Both the position numbers and the translations under genes were made by a program. Shown here piece after piece: positions 1 through 9,517 of a stretch of 64,000 nt of DNA. A model generated the notes under the pieces. That model saw only the letters and a list, made by a program, of their open reading frames with translations. It did no database searches and was not told the origin of the DNA. This DNA comes from Adiantum capillus-veneris (Eukaryota; Streptophyta; Polypodiopsida; Polypodiales; Pteridaceae). Each line of letters starts with the position of its first letter. The stretch's first letter is position 1. The stretch is taken from assembly GCA_014529385.2 (NCBI GenBank), contig CM043945.1, positions 146,525,241 through 146,589,240 of the forward strand, written 5' to 3'.

Positions 1-14
1 AGACTCAAGCACAG

Positions 15-1181
15 GTGATTCATACTGCACAGTCAATGGAAACACCTGTACACTTGACGGAGAACATGCAGTCTCCACAACCTGTGCCTAAGGTGCAAGA
101 ACAGGTGGCTAAGATGCCAGTATTTCAAGTTGTACCAGTTCAGCCAGCCACTTTTCAACAGCCTATAGCTGGTTCTAATGGGCAGGGAAGCAACCTACAG
201 ACTATGCAACAGATCTTCCCACCACCTTCAGTACACTCTGGCTATTTTGGAGGTGGATCGATATTCCAGAGCATGGCTGGTCATGCACCTGGAAATCAGT
301 TTTACACGCCAGGAACAGTGTTTGGGGGTGCTCAAACGATGATGCCTAACCCCATGTATGGAGTCACGGGCATGCTACCAGGGTTTCAGAGCACTCAGGG
401 CCAATTTGAGATGCCACAGGCAAATTTTGGTATGGCTGGAATTACAAATCAGCAGCCAAATATGGCATTTCCAGGTCAACTTAGTTGCGGTCAGGAAACA
501 CAAATGAACCCTAACAGTGTTCCCATGTTTCAGTCACTTCCATATGACAATTTAACACCGCTGGAGAGGCCAACTCCGTACAAAGAAGGTGGCAAAGGTG
601 TGACATTCACGACCTTTACAGGGTTTGATGACAGGAAGAAGGCTCTCTCATTCCTCCAGCAGTTTGACAAGGCCTATGCAAGGGGAAACTTTACAAAGGC
701 TTCAAAGGTCCGCAAGGCAGCCACTTTCTTGACAGGGAATGCGGGACAATGGTGGACAACTTTATTGCTTCAAGGGCAAGCTCCGTCCACATGGATTTAC
801 TTCAAGCAGATTTTTGCAGCAGCATGGTTATCTGATGACTTTGAAGCAGATGTCATGACAGAATGGCACCAGCTTAATACTGCTACTTGCAAGAATCTGG
901 ATGACTACAATCGGAAGTTTTGGAAAGCTCTACTTCCAGTAACTTCCTATAGGTTTGTGCCATTGACAGAACAGATTGAAAAATACTGTTGTGGCCTACC
1001 CAAAGGATTGAGAAAGTACTGTACGAAGACAAAAGTCACTACTTTGACGCAGCTCATCGAGGTAGCAAACACTGGCAATGGTTTGCTCAAGGGAGAAGAT
1101 TGTGACTTTAACACTCGCGTCAAGACAGGACCAAGCAAGAAAAATTCAGCGAAGAAGTATGTTTCCAAGGAGGTTCCTTAA
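15..1181 (+). CDS. gag: GYP1 Gag (capsid-like) protein
   Basis: About 388 residues. The first 190 or so are low-complexity and rich in Gln, Pro, Met and Gly. The capsid-like retrotransposon gag core follows, from about residue 197 (TFTTFTGFDD) through the motif GNAGQWWTTLL, typical of plant gypsy Gag, to about residue 370. The frame is open at the left edge and the first Met at 15 is only the first available one, so the true start may lie outside the window. The reading frame ends with TAA at 1179-1181, and the pol region continues in the same frame directly after it. Gag forms the cytoplasmic virus-like particle in this element class. Confidence 0.85.
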   Translation: MIHTAQSMETPVHLTENMQSPQPVPKVQEQVAKMPVFQVVPVQPATFQQPIAGSNGQGSNLQTMQQIFPPPSVHSGYFGGGSIFQSMAGHAPGNQFYTPGTVFGGAQTMMPNPMYGVTGMLPGFQSTQGQFEMPQANFGMAGITNQQPNMAFPGQLSCGQETQMNPNSVPMFQSLPYDNLTPLERPTPYKEGGKGVTFTTFTGFDDRKKALSFLQQFDKAYARGNFTKASKVRKAATFLTGNAGQWWTTLLLQGQAPSTWIYFKQIFAAAWLSDDFEADVMTEWHQLNTATCKNLDDYNRKFWKALLPVTSYRFVPLTEQIEKYCCGLPKGLRKYCTKTKVTTLTQLIEVANTGNGLLKGEDCDFNTRVKTGPSKKNSAKKYVSKEVP

Positions 1182-3470
1182 GTGACTCAGGAGCCAGCCA
1201 ACGTAGGGAAAGGCAAAGCTTCGGCTGAATCAGAAAAGGGACCAGCGAAGAAATGGAAAAGACGTTTTCCTCGCAAGTCTGAAGAGCAAAAGAAGGTCCT
1301 GAGGACAGAGAACAAATGCTTTATATGTGAGCAACCTAGCCACATTGCTTACAACTGTCCTACAAAGAAAAGGCCAGCTGATTCTGAAGACAAGGAGGAC
1401 AGGAAAGGAAAGAAGCCCATAGCTGGTCTAGTGCCAGATATGATCGGCGACAAGCCAAATTCAGATGCAAGTGAGCTTTGCAGAGCATGGGGAAAGGTCA
1501 GGGATCAAACAGTGCTTATCTTCTTTGATCCAGGTGCCAAAGCCAACTTCATTTCCCCAGAATTGGCTTCAAAGTTGGGAATCAGACCTGAAGAGATGGG
1601 GTATACAGCGAAGGCAGGTTTGGCATGTCCTGGCCATACAGAGGCTGTGACACCCATCATTGGAAAGTTGCGTCTACATATCGAGTCCTATGTAGATGCT
1701 GAAGAATTTTACATCATGCCACTGGACGGATGTGATGTGTTGTTAGGTATTCCTTGGTTGTTTCGTGTACAGGGAATCATGGATGTCTACAACAAAAAGA
1801 TCACTGTACAGAGCAGGGGAAAGACTCACATTCTGGATGTAAAGCTTAAAGGGGAGTCTATTCCCACTGTATCCGCTTCTGCTATTACTTCTGTAATGAA
1901 AAAGCATCTTTCTGAGTACTTGGTTTTTGCACGTGAAGTGTCAGATTGTGATGAATCAAATTTATATGTGCTAGATAAAGAAAGGTCAATGTTTTTACAA
2001 CAGTATAGTGACTGTTTTTCCGATTCATTACCGTCTCAATTACCGCCAGAGAGACCCGAGGACCATGCGATAGATTTGGTGCCAGGCAGTAGCCCACCAA
2101 ATAAGCCTCCATACAGGGTTAGTGCGGCTCAGCAGAAAGAGATAATGGGCCAAGTACAGGAGCTGTTAGAAAAGGGGCTGATTCAGCCCAGTTCATCTCC
2201 ATTCTGTTCTCCAATGTTGTTGGTGCAGAAAAAGGATGGCTCATGGCGTATGTGCATAGACTACCGTGCACTGAACAAGAATACCATCAAGAATAGGTTC
2301 CCTATACCTAGAATTGATGATATTATGGACAAATTAGAAGGAGCAGCTATGTTTAGCAGGATAGATCTAAAGAGTGGGTACCATCAGATCCGCATTAGAT
2401 TGGAGGATGTGCACAAGACTGCTTTTAGAACGACGTTTGGCCTTTACGAATTTTTAGTGATGCCCTTTGGTCTCACAAATGCTCCTGCTACGTTCAATAG
2501 GATGATGGACAGAATTTTCCGTCCACACCAGCAGTTTGTTGGTACATTCTTTGATGACATGATAGTCTACTCAAAGAATGAAGAGGAGCATAGGCATCAC
2601 TTGGCCATTGTGTTCGAAGAGCTACGCAGTCATAGGTTGCTCATCAATGCAAAGAAAAGTGAATTTTTTCTGGAAGAGATTCATTTTCTCGCACACATTG
2701 TCTCAAAGGATGGTGTCAGAATGGATCCTGCAAAAGTTGAAGCGATAAAGTCATGGCCAAATTTGAAGACGGTGCACGATGTCCGAAGTTTCTTGGGACT
2801 ATGCTCCTATTACAGAAGGTTTATCCGAAATTTCGCTGAGATTGCTTCACCTTTACATGCTCTTCAAAAGAAGGCAATCACCTTTAGATGGACACAGAAA
2901 GAGATTTCAACATTTAATCTCTTAAAGGAAAAGATGACTTCAGATCCAGTCATTGTGTTGCCGGATCTTAGGAAGTCATTTGTGGTCCAGTGTGACGCCT
3001 GTGGTAGTAGCATTGGTGCAGTGCTAATGCAAGATGGCAGGGTAGTAGCGTATGAGAGCAGAATTTTGCAAGGGCCAGAGATGACCATGCAGGTCTATGA
3101 GAAAGAGTTACTTGTGATTCATGCGCTCTTAAGTTGGAAACACTACCTGCTAGGTGCAGATTTCGTTGTCCAAATGGACCATCAGACCTTGCGATCCTTC
3201 TTGACACAGGCAAAGTTATCTAAGAAGCATATGCGATGGGCAAATATTTTGTCGATGTTCCACTTTCAGATTGTGCATGTGGAAGGCAAGAAGAACGTTG
3301 TGGCTGATGCCTTGTCAAGGAAGCCACAAATTTCAGTTGTGTCAATTCCTTATCATCATGAACTTGATGATATGAGAGAACAGTATGCAAATGATGAAGA
3401 TTTTGCAAGGGTCTTCGAGCAGCTAATGGATGGACAACGTCATGAACACTATCTTCTTAAAGACAGGTAA
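1182..3470 (+). CDS. pol: GYP1 Pol: zinc knuckle, protease, reverse transcriptase, RNase H
   Basis: About 762 residues in the same frame as Gag, separated from it by a single TAA; there is no ATG here, so this is probably one gag-pol frame broken by a point mutation. Order: CCHC knuckle CFICEQPSHIAYNC (about residues 46-59); aspartic protease with IFFDPGAKANFIS (DPG replaces the usual DSG) and CDVLLGIPW; reverse transcriptase with YRALNKNTIKNRFP and the catalytic FFDDMIVYS near residue 456; RNase H with VVQCDACGSSIGAV, DHQTLRSF and VADALSRK near residue 706. The frame closes at 3470. Weak integrase similarity continues to about 3546 in shifted frame, before the inverted LTR. No integrase core is present, so this copy cannot be autonomous. 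Confidence 0.9.
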   Translation: MTQEPANVGKGKASAESEKGPAKKWKRRFPRKSEEQKKVLRTENKCFICEQPSHIAYNCPTKKRPADSEDKEDRKGKKPIAGLVPDMIGDKPNSDASELCRAWGKVRDQTVLIFFDPGAKANFISPELASKLGIRPEEMGYTAKAGLACPGHTEAVTPIIGKLRLHIESYVDAEEFYIMPLDGCDVLLGIPWLFRVQGIMDVYNKKITVQSRGKTHILDVKLKGESIPTVSASAITSVMKKHLSEYLVFAREVSDCDESNLYVLDKERSMFLQQYSDCFSDSLPSQLPPERPEDHAIDLVPGSSPPNKPPYRVSAAQQKEIMGQVQELLEKGLIQPSSSPFCSPMLLVQKKDGSWRMCIDYRALNKNTIKNRFPIPRIDDIMDKLEGAAMFSRIDLKSGYHQIRIRLEDVHKTAFRTTFGLYEFLVMPFGLTNAPATFNRMMDRIFRPHQQFVGTFFDDMIVYSKNEEEHRHHLAIVFEELRSHRLLINAKKSEFFLEEIHFLAHIVSKDGVRMDPAKVEAIKSWPNLKTVHDVRSFLGLCSYYRRFIRNFAEIASPLHALQKKAITFRWTQKEISTFNLLKEKMTSDPVIVLPDLRKSFVVQCDACGSSIGAVLMQDGRVVAYESRILQGPEMTMQVYEKELLVIHALLSWKHYLLGADFVVQMDHQTLRSFLTQAKLSKKHMRWANILSMFHFQIVHVEGKKNVVADALSRKPQISVVSIPYHHELDDMREQYANDEDFARVFEQLMDGQRHEHYLLKDR

Positions 3471-3554
3471 AGACGGGTTCATGATGATGCATGGCAAATT
3501 GTGTGTCACAAAGCCATTGCAACGCAAAGTTATAGAAGCCCATTTTATCCCTAT

Positions 3555-4385
3555 TATAAGGTGCAGCGGAAGTGAATGTTGAACTTTGCTTAAGATGAGT
3601 GGTCCGAGTTGTGCTCAAGGGTTCCTTTTACTTACAGAAGGGAGAGCCTTCTGTTCCTTTAGTGAGAGAGTGCAAATGATCACAAACAAAGTGATAAACA
3701 CTCTGAATGAAGGTGCTGAGACTGAGAGATAGAGAGAGAAGAATACGACACCAGAAAATTTGTCAAACCCTCCTCCAAGGGCCCCTCTCTTGATGGTGAG
3801 AGAAGTCTTTGCTATTGATTGCACAAATCTGGTACAATGGTCTAGATGCAATGGACTTGCCGACGATGTCGACAACGATGATGACTAAGACGGGCTGAAA
3901 TCTAAAAACGATAAGGGCTGAAATCTGCAAATCTTGTATCTGTTGAATTCTCACTCTATGTCAGCGAGGACGATGGCAACGACGCGACAATGATGCACTG
4001 AAAACGCAGATGCTGAAATCTGTGAATAGCGGGCTGAATCTGCAAACGCTGGCTGATCTGACCGTGCGGCGAGGATCTACTGCGGGAAGGTGAGATCTAC
4101 AAGGTCTGGGACTTGATCTGCGGTGTCTAGATGCTGAAAACTGAAAACGCTAATGCAATGCTGGTTCTGTCGTCGAGAATCTGCAAATGCTGATGAAAAT
4201 CTGCAAGTGCAAAAACGCTAGGTTGATCTGCTGTCTGTTGCAAAAACGCTAGGGGATTTGCTATGAATCTGCTAACGCCGGGCTGATCTGTAACTGCAAA
4301 ACGCTGGGGCTGATCTGCAATGGCTGAAAAACGCTGGCCTTTCTTGATGGCTGAAAACGCTAAGTTGATCTACTAAAATGCTATG
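3555..4385 (-). mobile_element. Inverted, decayed RLA-family LTR inside GYP1
   Basis: Read on the minus strand, 3555-3880 matches the 3' half of the RLA LTRs: the CT-rich tract, the GGAAGGCTC/CCTTCC-type segment, the CTTGAGCACA segment and an end resembling CACCTTACA. The hairpin found in intact RLA LTRs is decayed but keeps a CTCTC/GAGAG stem near 3786. From about 3880 to 4385 it dissolves into many degenerate copies of words such as GATCTGC and AAAACGCT, the reverse complements of AGCGTTTT and GCAGATTTCAGCC words in intact LTRs. The palindromic LTR 5' end is missing. It is clearly older than the other RLA copies and replaces the GYP1 integrase core. Confidence 0.75.
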
Positions 4386-4535
4386 CGTTAGATAATAAGG
4401 GCAAGTAGGAACAGTATTTGCCTATGCTTGAGTATGCGTACAATAATACGGTGCATTCGTTGACTCGCAAAGCACCTTTTGAGATTGTTGAAGGCGGCAA
4501 AAAAGTTCCTCCCATTTTACATACAAAGGACAAGA
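4386..4535 (+). pseudogene. GYP1 integrase C-terminal fragment (left piece)
   Basis: Translation gives QYLPMLEYAYNNTVHSLT, KAPFEIVEGG and VPPILHTKDK, the region of Ty3/gypsy integrase just after the catalytic core. One in-frame TAG (codon 4408-4410) stands where Trp is usual. The piece ends at CAAGA (4531-4535), the left target-site copy of the RLA element; coding similarity resumes at 14542. Confidence 0.85.
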
Positions 4536-4864
4536 TGCCACGTGACACATCCAACCCTATGTGTCCGTGGACAAGCTACAGCATGATCAGGGTTCAGTCA
4601 GTCCAGTCAAGTCTAGATTAGAGGTGATCTGGCACTTCTTTGAGTCTATTCGTAGACCGTGCATGCCCAGTCACCTGGTGGTATAGATGCATATCCTCTG
4701 GTTGCACACAGCATGATCATCAGTATTCCCATCAGAATCAATTAGAATCATTTAGGGGAATTTTCCAATGCATTTAGCCTATTTTCCCTATTTTTGACAT
4801 TTTTCACTTATTATTTTTAAGTGACTTTCCAACAAAAGTAGGTAGGGCAATTTTGCTAAGAAAA

Positions 4865-4872
4865 TATATAAG
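4865..4872 (+). promoter_or_regulatory. TATA box of RLA LTR
   Basis: TATATAAG, followed by CAAACC, is conserved in every RLA LTR in the window: 4865, 6296, 10920, 13745, and twice in the solo LTR (17503, 17710). It lies in the first third of the LTR, as expected for the U3 promoter. Inferred from position and conservation. Confidence 0.75.
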
Positions 4873-5421
4873 CAAACCAAAGTTGGCACTAAATGGCAGA
4901 AGAGGCAGCAGGAGCTCCCCGCTCAACAGGCACCTTCTCAGCAAGAACCCCTCAACACCATCAAGTCCTTGGCGTTTTCCATCACATTCAGCCTAGCGTT
5001 TGTGTCATCGCCCACAGTCCCCCTAACCCTGGCGTTTTCAGCTTTGCTCATCGCCAGCATATCCACAGACCCAGCGTATTTCACTAACGCTACCAGCCCA
5101 GCCATCGTTTTTCATTTTCAGCCATTAGCGAAGCCATTGTACCAGCGTTTTCAGCATTCAAGACAGTAGCAGATTCAGCCCTAGATGCATGCAAGAGGTC
5201 GTCATTTTCAGCCCTCAAAAACGCAGCCAAAACAGCAGTTTCAGCCACCCAAAACAATCCCAAATTTTCAGCCATAGCATTTTTATGGACAGCAGATAGA
5301 AGGTCGCAAATTTCAGCCCTTAGGTCATCGTCGTCGTCCCCGTCTTCGTCACCAACATAGTCACGAGTTGCATCAGTTTTCATGCATCATCATTGAACCA
5401 CTTTGTGCAATCATAAGTAGA

Positions 5422-5443
5422 CCACTCTCGCCGACGAGAGTGG
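5422..5443 (+). other. Conserved hairpin in RLA LTR
   Basis: Stem CCACTCTCG, loop CCGA, stem CGAGAGTGG: a perfect 9-bp stem. The same structure occurs at 6891-6912, 11525-11546, 14290-14311 and 18276-18297, always just upstream of a GGAGGAGGG-type segment (altered in one copy) and the CT-rich tract. It sits downstream of the TATA box and is therefore probably transcribed. Function unknown. Confidence 0.8.
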
Positions 5444-5678
5444 GGCCTTCGGAGGAGGGTTTTACAATGTCTCTGGTGTCGTATCTCTCTTCTCTCTCTC
5501 TCTCTCTCAGTCTCATACACTTGCACTCACAGTGTCCATTCTCTTTGTTTGTGATCATAGCACTTTCTCATTAAGAACGGAAGGCTCTACCTTCCATAAG
5601 AACAAAAGGAACCTTGAGCACAGTTCGGAGCACTAATCTTGAGCAACGCGCAAACATTCATTCCGTTGCACCTAACAA

Positions 5679-5690
5679 TGGTATCAGAGC
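5679..5690 (+). other. Primer binding site, initiator tRNA-Met (RLA-outer)
   Basis: TGGTATCAGAGC, one base after the LTR end, is complementary to the 3' end of plant initiator tRNA-Met. This fixes the LTR 3' boundary. Confidence 0.93.
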
Positions 5691-5969
5691 TTTCGCAGTG
5701 TTCTGTACCACTCAAGGATAGATTGTCTTCTATCCTCCCCTTGTGTCTGTTTTCACTCATTGAGAACAGACCACACACTTAGCGGCCGGCCAATAGACGT
5801 AAGGTGGGAAAAAGCAACCTTGGTGTGAGCGCAAGGCCGCCAAGGGGTGCGCCCGCGGAAAGGAGTAGAACTCGGGTGAAGAGAAGATCCTTCTTCAACA
5901 CGGTTTGCAAACGAAAGAAACCCTCAAGAATCTCAAGATCCTCAAGAACCCAAGACCCTTAAGAACCCA
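5691..5969 (+). other. RLA-outer leader, left part
   Basis: Untranslated leader related to 7155-7580 of the inner copy, but with an internal gap after the primer site. It ends at ACCCA (5965-5969), the left target duplication of the inner element; the rest of the leader resumes at 11776. Contains repeated CTCAAGA/AACCCAAGA words. No coding sequence. Confidence 0.8.
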
Positions 5970-7141
5970 TGTCACGTGACACATCCAACCCTATGTGTCC
6001 GTGGACAAGCTACAGCATGATCAAGGTTCAGTCAGTCCAGTCAAGTCTAGATTAGAAGTGACCTGGCACTTTTGAGAGTCTATTCGTAGACCGTGCATGC
6101 CCAGTCACTTATTGTAGATGCATATCCTCCGGTTGCACGCAGCATGATCATCAGTATTCCCTTCAGAATCCATCAGATTCAGTCAAGGGAATTTTTCAGT
6201 GCATTTAGCCTATTTTCCCTATTTTTGATTATTTTCACTTATTATTTTTAAGTGACTTTCCAACAAAAGTAGGTAGGGCAATTTTGCTAAGTTAATATAT
6301 AAGCAAACCCAAGTTAGCACTTTCTGGCAGAAGAGGCAGCAAGAGCACATCCTCAACAGGCATCTTCTCAGCAAAACCCCGCAAGAACCTTGGCGTTTGC
6401 AGATTCCCCCATCCTCGCGACACCTTCAAGCACCCCTAGCGTTTCCTGTTTCTAGCAGTTCCCGCATTATCAGCAACTCCAGATCCCCAACGTTTTGCAT
6501 CCCTTGCATCATCGCCATGCAGGCAGCCCTAGCGTTTCTTATTTTCAGCCAAGCTTCCACAGAAGGCCAGCGTTTTTACTAACGCTCAGCAAGCAGGTAG
6601 CGTTTTTTATTTTCAGCCAAAATGCAGCAGAATAGGCAGCGTTTTCAGCATGCTTGATCAGTAGCAGACTCAGCCTAGATCCATTGCAGAAAAACCCCCA
6701 TTTTCAGCCATAAAAACGCAGCCAAAACAGTCATTTTCAGCCACCCAAAACAGCCCAAAGATTTGCAGATTTTCAGCAGTTAGAAGACCGTAGATTTCAG
6801 CCCTAAAGTCGTCGTCGTCATCAGCATAGTCCCAAGTTGCATCAGTCCGTTGCATACGCATTGTACCACTTTGTGCAATCAAAAAGTAGACCACTCTCGC
6901 CGACGAGAGTGGGGCCTTCGGAGGAGGGTTTTACGTCTCTGGTGTCGTATCTCTCTTCTCTCTCTATCTCTCAGTCTCATACACTTACATGCACAATGTC
7001 CATTCACTTTGTTTGTATCCATTGCATTCTCTCATTAAGAACGGAAGGCTCTCCCTTCCATAAGAACAAAAGGAACCTTGAGCACAGTTCGGAGCACTCA
7101 CCTTGAGCAAAGTTCAAACATTCATTCTGTTGCACCTTACA
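5970..7141 (+). repeat. RLA-inner 5' LTR
   Basis: 1172 bp, starting TGTCACGTGACACATCC and ending CCTTACA. TATA box 6296-6303, hairpin 6891-6912, CT-rich tract about 6948-6972. The first 12 bases are a perfect palindrome with a CACGTG core. Confidence 0.94.
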
Positions 7142-7142
7142 T

Positions 7143-7154
7143 TGGTATCAGAGC
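7143..7154 (+). other. Primer binding site, initiator tRNA-Met (RLA-inner)
   Basis: TGGTATCAGAGC one base after the LTR; same arrangement as at 5679. Confidence 0.93.
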
Positions 7155-7580
7155 TTTGGTAGTGTTCTGTATCACTCAAGGAAAGAACCACAAGAATTTT
7201 CTTTGCTTGTTGAGGTCGCACGAACCCAAGTTTTCTTGGGTGTGTCGATTCCTAATCGCGTTTTGTTGAAGAGTGACAGGAATCCCAAGAAAGAAGGGCT
7301 TGTCCAGCCTCCCCTTGTGTCTCTTTTCACTCACTGAGAACGGACCGTGCACTTAGGGGCTGGCCAATCGACGTGAGGTGGGAAAAAGCAACCTTGGTGT
7401 GAGCGCAAGGCCGCCAAGGGGTGCGCCTGCAGAAAGGAGTAGAACTCGGGTGAAGAGAAAATCCTTCTCAAACGCGATTTGCAAGCGAAAGAAAACCTCA
7501 AGAACCTCAAGATCCTCAAGAACCCAAGACCCTCAAGAACCCAAGTTCCTCGTGAACTTAAGAACCAAAGATCCTAGTGC
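7155..7580 (+). other. RLA-inner leader
   Basis: Untranslated region between primer site and gag start. Rich in AAGAACCC/CTCAAGA words near the gag start. This copy appears full length and serves as reference for the truncated leaders of the outer copy. Confidence 0.75.
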
Positions 7581-8308
7581 ATGGTCGTCACCCGAAGCGG
7601 AATGGATACTTCGCATACAGGTGATGAGCATGAGAGAGGCGACGAAGGATTCTCCCCACCACGAGATTTTTCCAACCCTCCCCCTTCGCTATCTACGCCA
7701 CGAGTTGTTCTAACTCCAATGGAGATGATGGTCAAGTCAATGATGGACATGATGCTGGCACAACAAGAAGCGACTCGCATTACGATGGACCAAAATGAAA
7801 GAAACGCAATACAACAACAACAAGAAGCGACTCGCCTTACTTTAGAAGCGAATCGAGTTGCGTTGGCACAACAAGAAACCAATCGCCCTGCTTTCGAACG
7901 CGAGCGCGATGAACGAAATGAACGAAAAGCAAAAAGGCAGGCCGAGTGTGAAGCTCAAAGGGAGCTACACACTCAAGAATTGCTTTCCCAAGTACTTGCC
8001 TCGAAGACCGAACCACCCAAAGATCGTGGGAGTTCATCAAGTGACGCAAGCCACGATGCGGATTCCAACCATCCAGTCACAGAGAAGTTGACTTTCAGTA
8101 AGTATGACGGTAAGATGGATGCTACGGTTATTTATTCTTGGTTGCATCAATTTAATGCTTATTTTGCGACAACTAAGAAGACAGGAAATAGAAAAGTTTT
8201 GACTGCAGCTATGTACCTTGCCGGTGATGCCATCAATTGGTACCACGCATGGCAAGAGGCACAGCTAGCCGCGCACCTAGAGGAAGCTGACGGATTCACG
8301 CCCTTTCC
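7581..8308 (+). CDS. gag: RLA Gag, N-terminal and central part
   Basis: Starts MVVTRSGMDTSHTGDEHERG; the same start occurs in the outer copy at 11818. A Gln/Glu/Arg-rich, probably coiled-coil segment (about residues 65-135) with repeats of the type QQEATR and ERDERNERKAKR is followed by a gag core (LTFSKYDGKMDATVIYSWLHQF, then AGDAINWYHAWQ). Continuity is lost near 8301-8309: downstream similarity continues in another frame (FDWAAFQDKLKARF from 8309). This looks like a recent frameshift rather than a programmed one. The open frame itself runs on to 8378 but its last residues are out of register. Confidence 0.8.
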
Positions 8309-9517
8309 TTCGATTGGGCTGCTTTCCAAGACAAGCTCAAGGCGCGGTTTATGCCACCTCAATACCTCGCACGATTGAAAGAGGATTGGCGCAATCTCAA
8401 GCAACATGGTATGCCAGTCATGTCTTTTTCTAACCGTGTTTTGCAGCTAGGCACTCAACTACGCAAATCGGATGATGAGCACAAAGAGGCTTCTCTCTTT
8501 GGGTTAGACGAATACATCAAGTTTGATGTCGAAGTCTTTGACCCCGCGGATCTCAACAAGGCAGTAGCAATCGCTCTCTCCCAAGAGATGAAGCACAACA
8601 AGGGAAAGCCTAAGGAGAACAAGACTTTTACAAGTACCTCGCAGACTTCTCAGAACCCTCAGAATGGCAAGAACGGTAGGAATGGTAAGAATGATAACTC
8701 TTCTAACCAATCTTCCAACAGTCTCTCATCAAAGAATTCTTCCAATGAATCTAAGGGTAAGGCTAACACAATTGCTAAACCTAAGCTTACCCCAGATGAA
8801 AAGGTAGCACAAGGAATTGTAGAAGGATATATCACGTCGGAAGAACAAAGCACTTATTCTAAGGAAGGTCGTTGTTTTCATTGTCACATTAAGGGTCACA
8901 TAAAAAGAACATGTCCTAAGCTTGAATCGAATGAATCTAAAGAACCCACAGTACCCACTTCCTCTGTCAATGCAATGAATGATAACACGAGTGTGCCCCA
9001 AGTTTCTCAGGACCCTCCGATTGATGATTCTCTCATTAAATGTTACGGTCATACATCGGGGCACCGTTTTGTCATATTGTTTGACCCAGGTAGTATGCAT
9101 GATGTGATCAGTTCCTCTCTTGTTGAGAGAGCCCGCCTCGAAGTTAGTCCGAGATCTCCTATCGAGGTCTCTGGCTTTCGTCTCGGTATGGACGCTCTCA
9201 TCACGGAGGAGCGCCTTGATGTGTTGTTTACAATTCAACAGACTGCCTTCACTAGAAGATTTGTTGTTTCTCCTCTCTCAGAATGTGATATGATTTTGGG
9301 CATTAAATGGTTTCGTGATAATAACGCTCTCATTGATTTTGAGGCTAACACTTTAACTCTCAATGCCAAAAGTGATTCTCCTATTGTCATTCATGGAGAG
9401 GACATTGCTCATTCTCCATCTCTCATTGCTAATATGCAGGACAAGAGTGAAAGGATTCAGGAGAAGGAGACTCTCTCAATCTCTTTTTCTCCACAACATG
9501 ACACAGAATTTGCATGA
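8309..9517 (+). CDS. RLA Gag C-terminus, zinc knuckle and aspartic protease
   Basis: Continues the gag core from the frameshift. An Asn/Ser/Lys-rich linker is followed by a CCHC knuckle (CFHCHIKGHIKRTC, near 8870) and a retropepsin-like domain: VILFDPGSMHDVISSSLVE (DPG in the active site), then CDMILGIKWF about 75 residues later. The protease would cleave the polyprotein in the particle. The frame closes at 9517, whereas in the outer copy it runs on into the His/Asp-rich stretch, so this stop is probably a local frameshift. No reverse transcriptase follows. Confidence 0.85.
   Translation, partial: FDWAAFQDKLKARFMPPQYLARLKEDWRNLKQHGMPVMSFSNRVLQLGTQLRKSDDEHKEASLFGLDEYIKFDVEVFDPADLNKAVAIALSQEMKHNKGKPKENKTFTSTSQTSQNPQNGKNGRNGKNDNSSNQSSNSLSSKNSSNESKGKANTIAKPKLTPDEKVAQGIVEGYITSEEQSTYSKEGRCFHCHIKGHIKRTCPKLESNESKEPTVPTSSVNAMNDNTSVPQVSQDPPIDDSLIKCYGHTSGHRFVILFDPGSMHDVISSSLVERARLEVSPRSPIEVSGFRLGMDALITEERLDVLFTIQQTAFTRRFVVSPLSECDMILGIKWFRDNNALIDFEANTLTLNAKSDSPIVIHGEDIAHSPSLIANMQDKSERIQEKETLSISFSPQHDTEFA

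Larger units (their letters stand above)
1..3554 (+). mobile_element. GYP1: left part of a Ty3/gypsy LTR retrotransposon
   Basis: The order gag, zinc knuckle, protease, reverse transcriptase, RNase H, start of integrase is that of Ty3/gypsy (Metaviridae-type) elements. The 5' LTR and leader lie left of the window. The coding sequence stops abruptly near 3546 inside the N-terminal integrase zinc-finger region, where an inverted RLA-family LTR begins. Pieces of the same integrase resume at 4386-4535 and 14542-14890, so GYP1 is the outermost layer of the nest. The protein is close in sequence to GYP2 at 50342-56043, which suggests one lineage. High confidence in the class. Confidence 0.93.
4536..5677 (+). 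repeat. RLA-outer 5' LTR
   Basis: 1142 bp, beginning TGCCACGTGACACATCC and ending in CCTAACA. Contains a TATA box (4865-4872), many AGCGTTTT and TTTTCAGCC words, a 9-bp-stem hairpin (5422-5443) and a CT-rich tract (about 5488-5510). The start differs by one base (C for T at position 3) from the palindromic start of the other copies. The 3' end is followed after one base by the tRNA-Met primer site. Confidence 0.93.

Noticed and set aside
5090..5383. Antisense open frames in RLA LTRs (also 6670-6894, 11172-11555, 13970-14251) with Ala-Glu-Asn repeats
   Set aside because: They follow from the repeated TTTTCAGCC words read backwards; lengths and ends vary between copies and start/stop positions are not conserved, so I do not call a gene.
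5422..5443. Rho-independent terminator
   Set aside because: A GC stem followed by no T run, in a eukaryotic LTR; a bacterial terminator makes no sense here.
8504..9238. Minus-strand frames across RLA gag-pro
   Set aside because: Shadows of the plus-strand coding region, with no recognisable protein.
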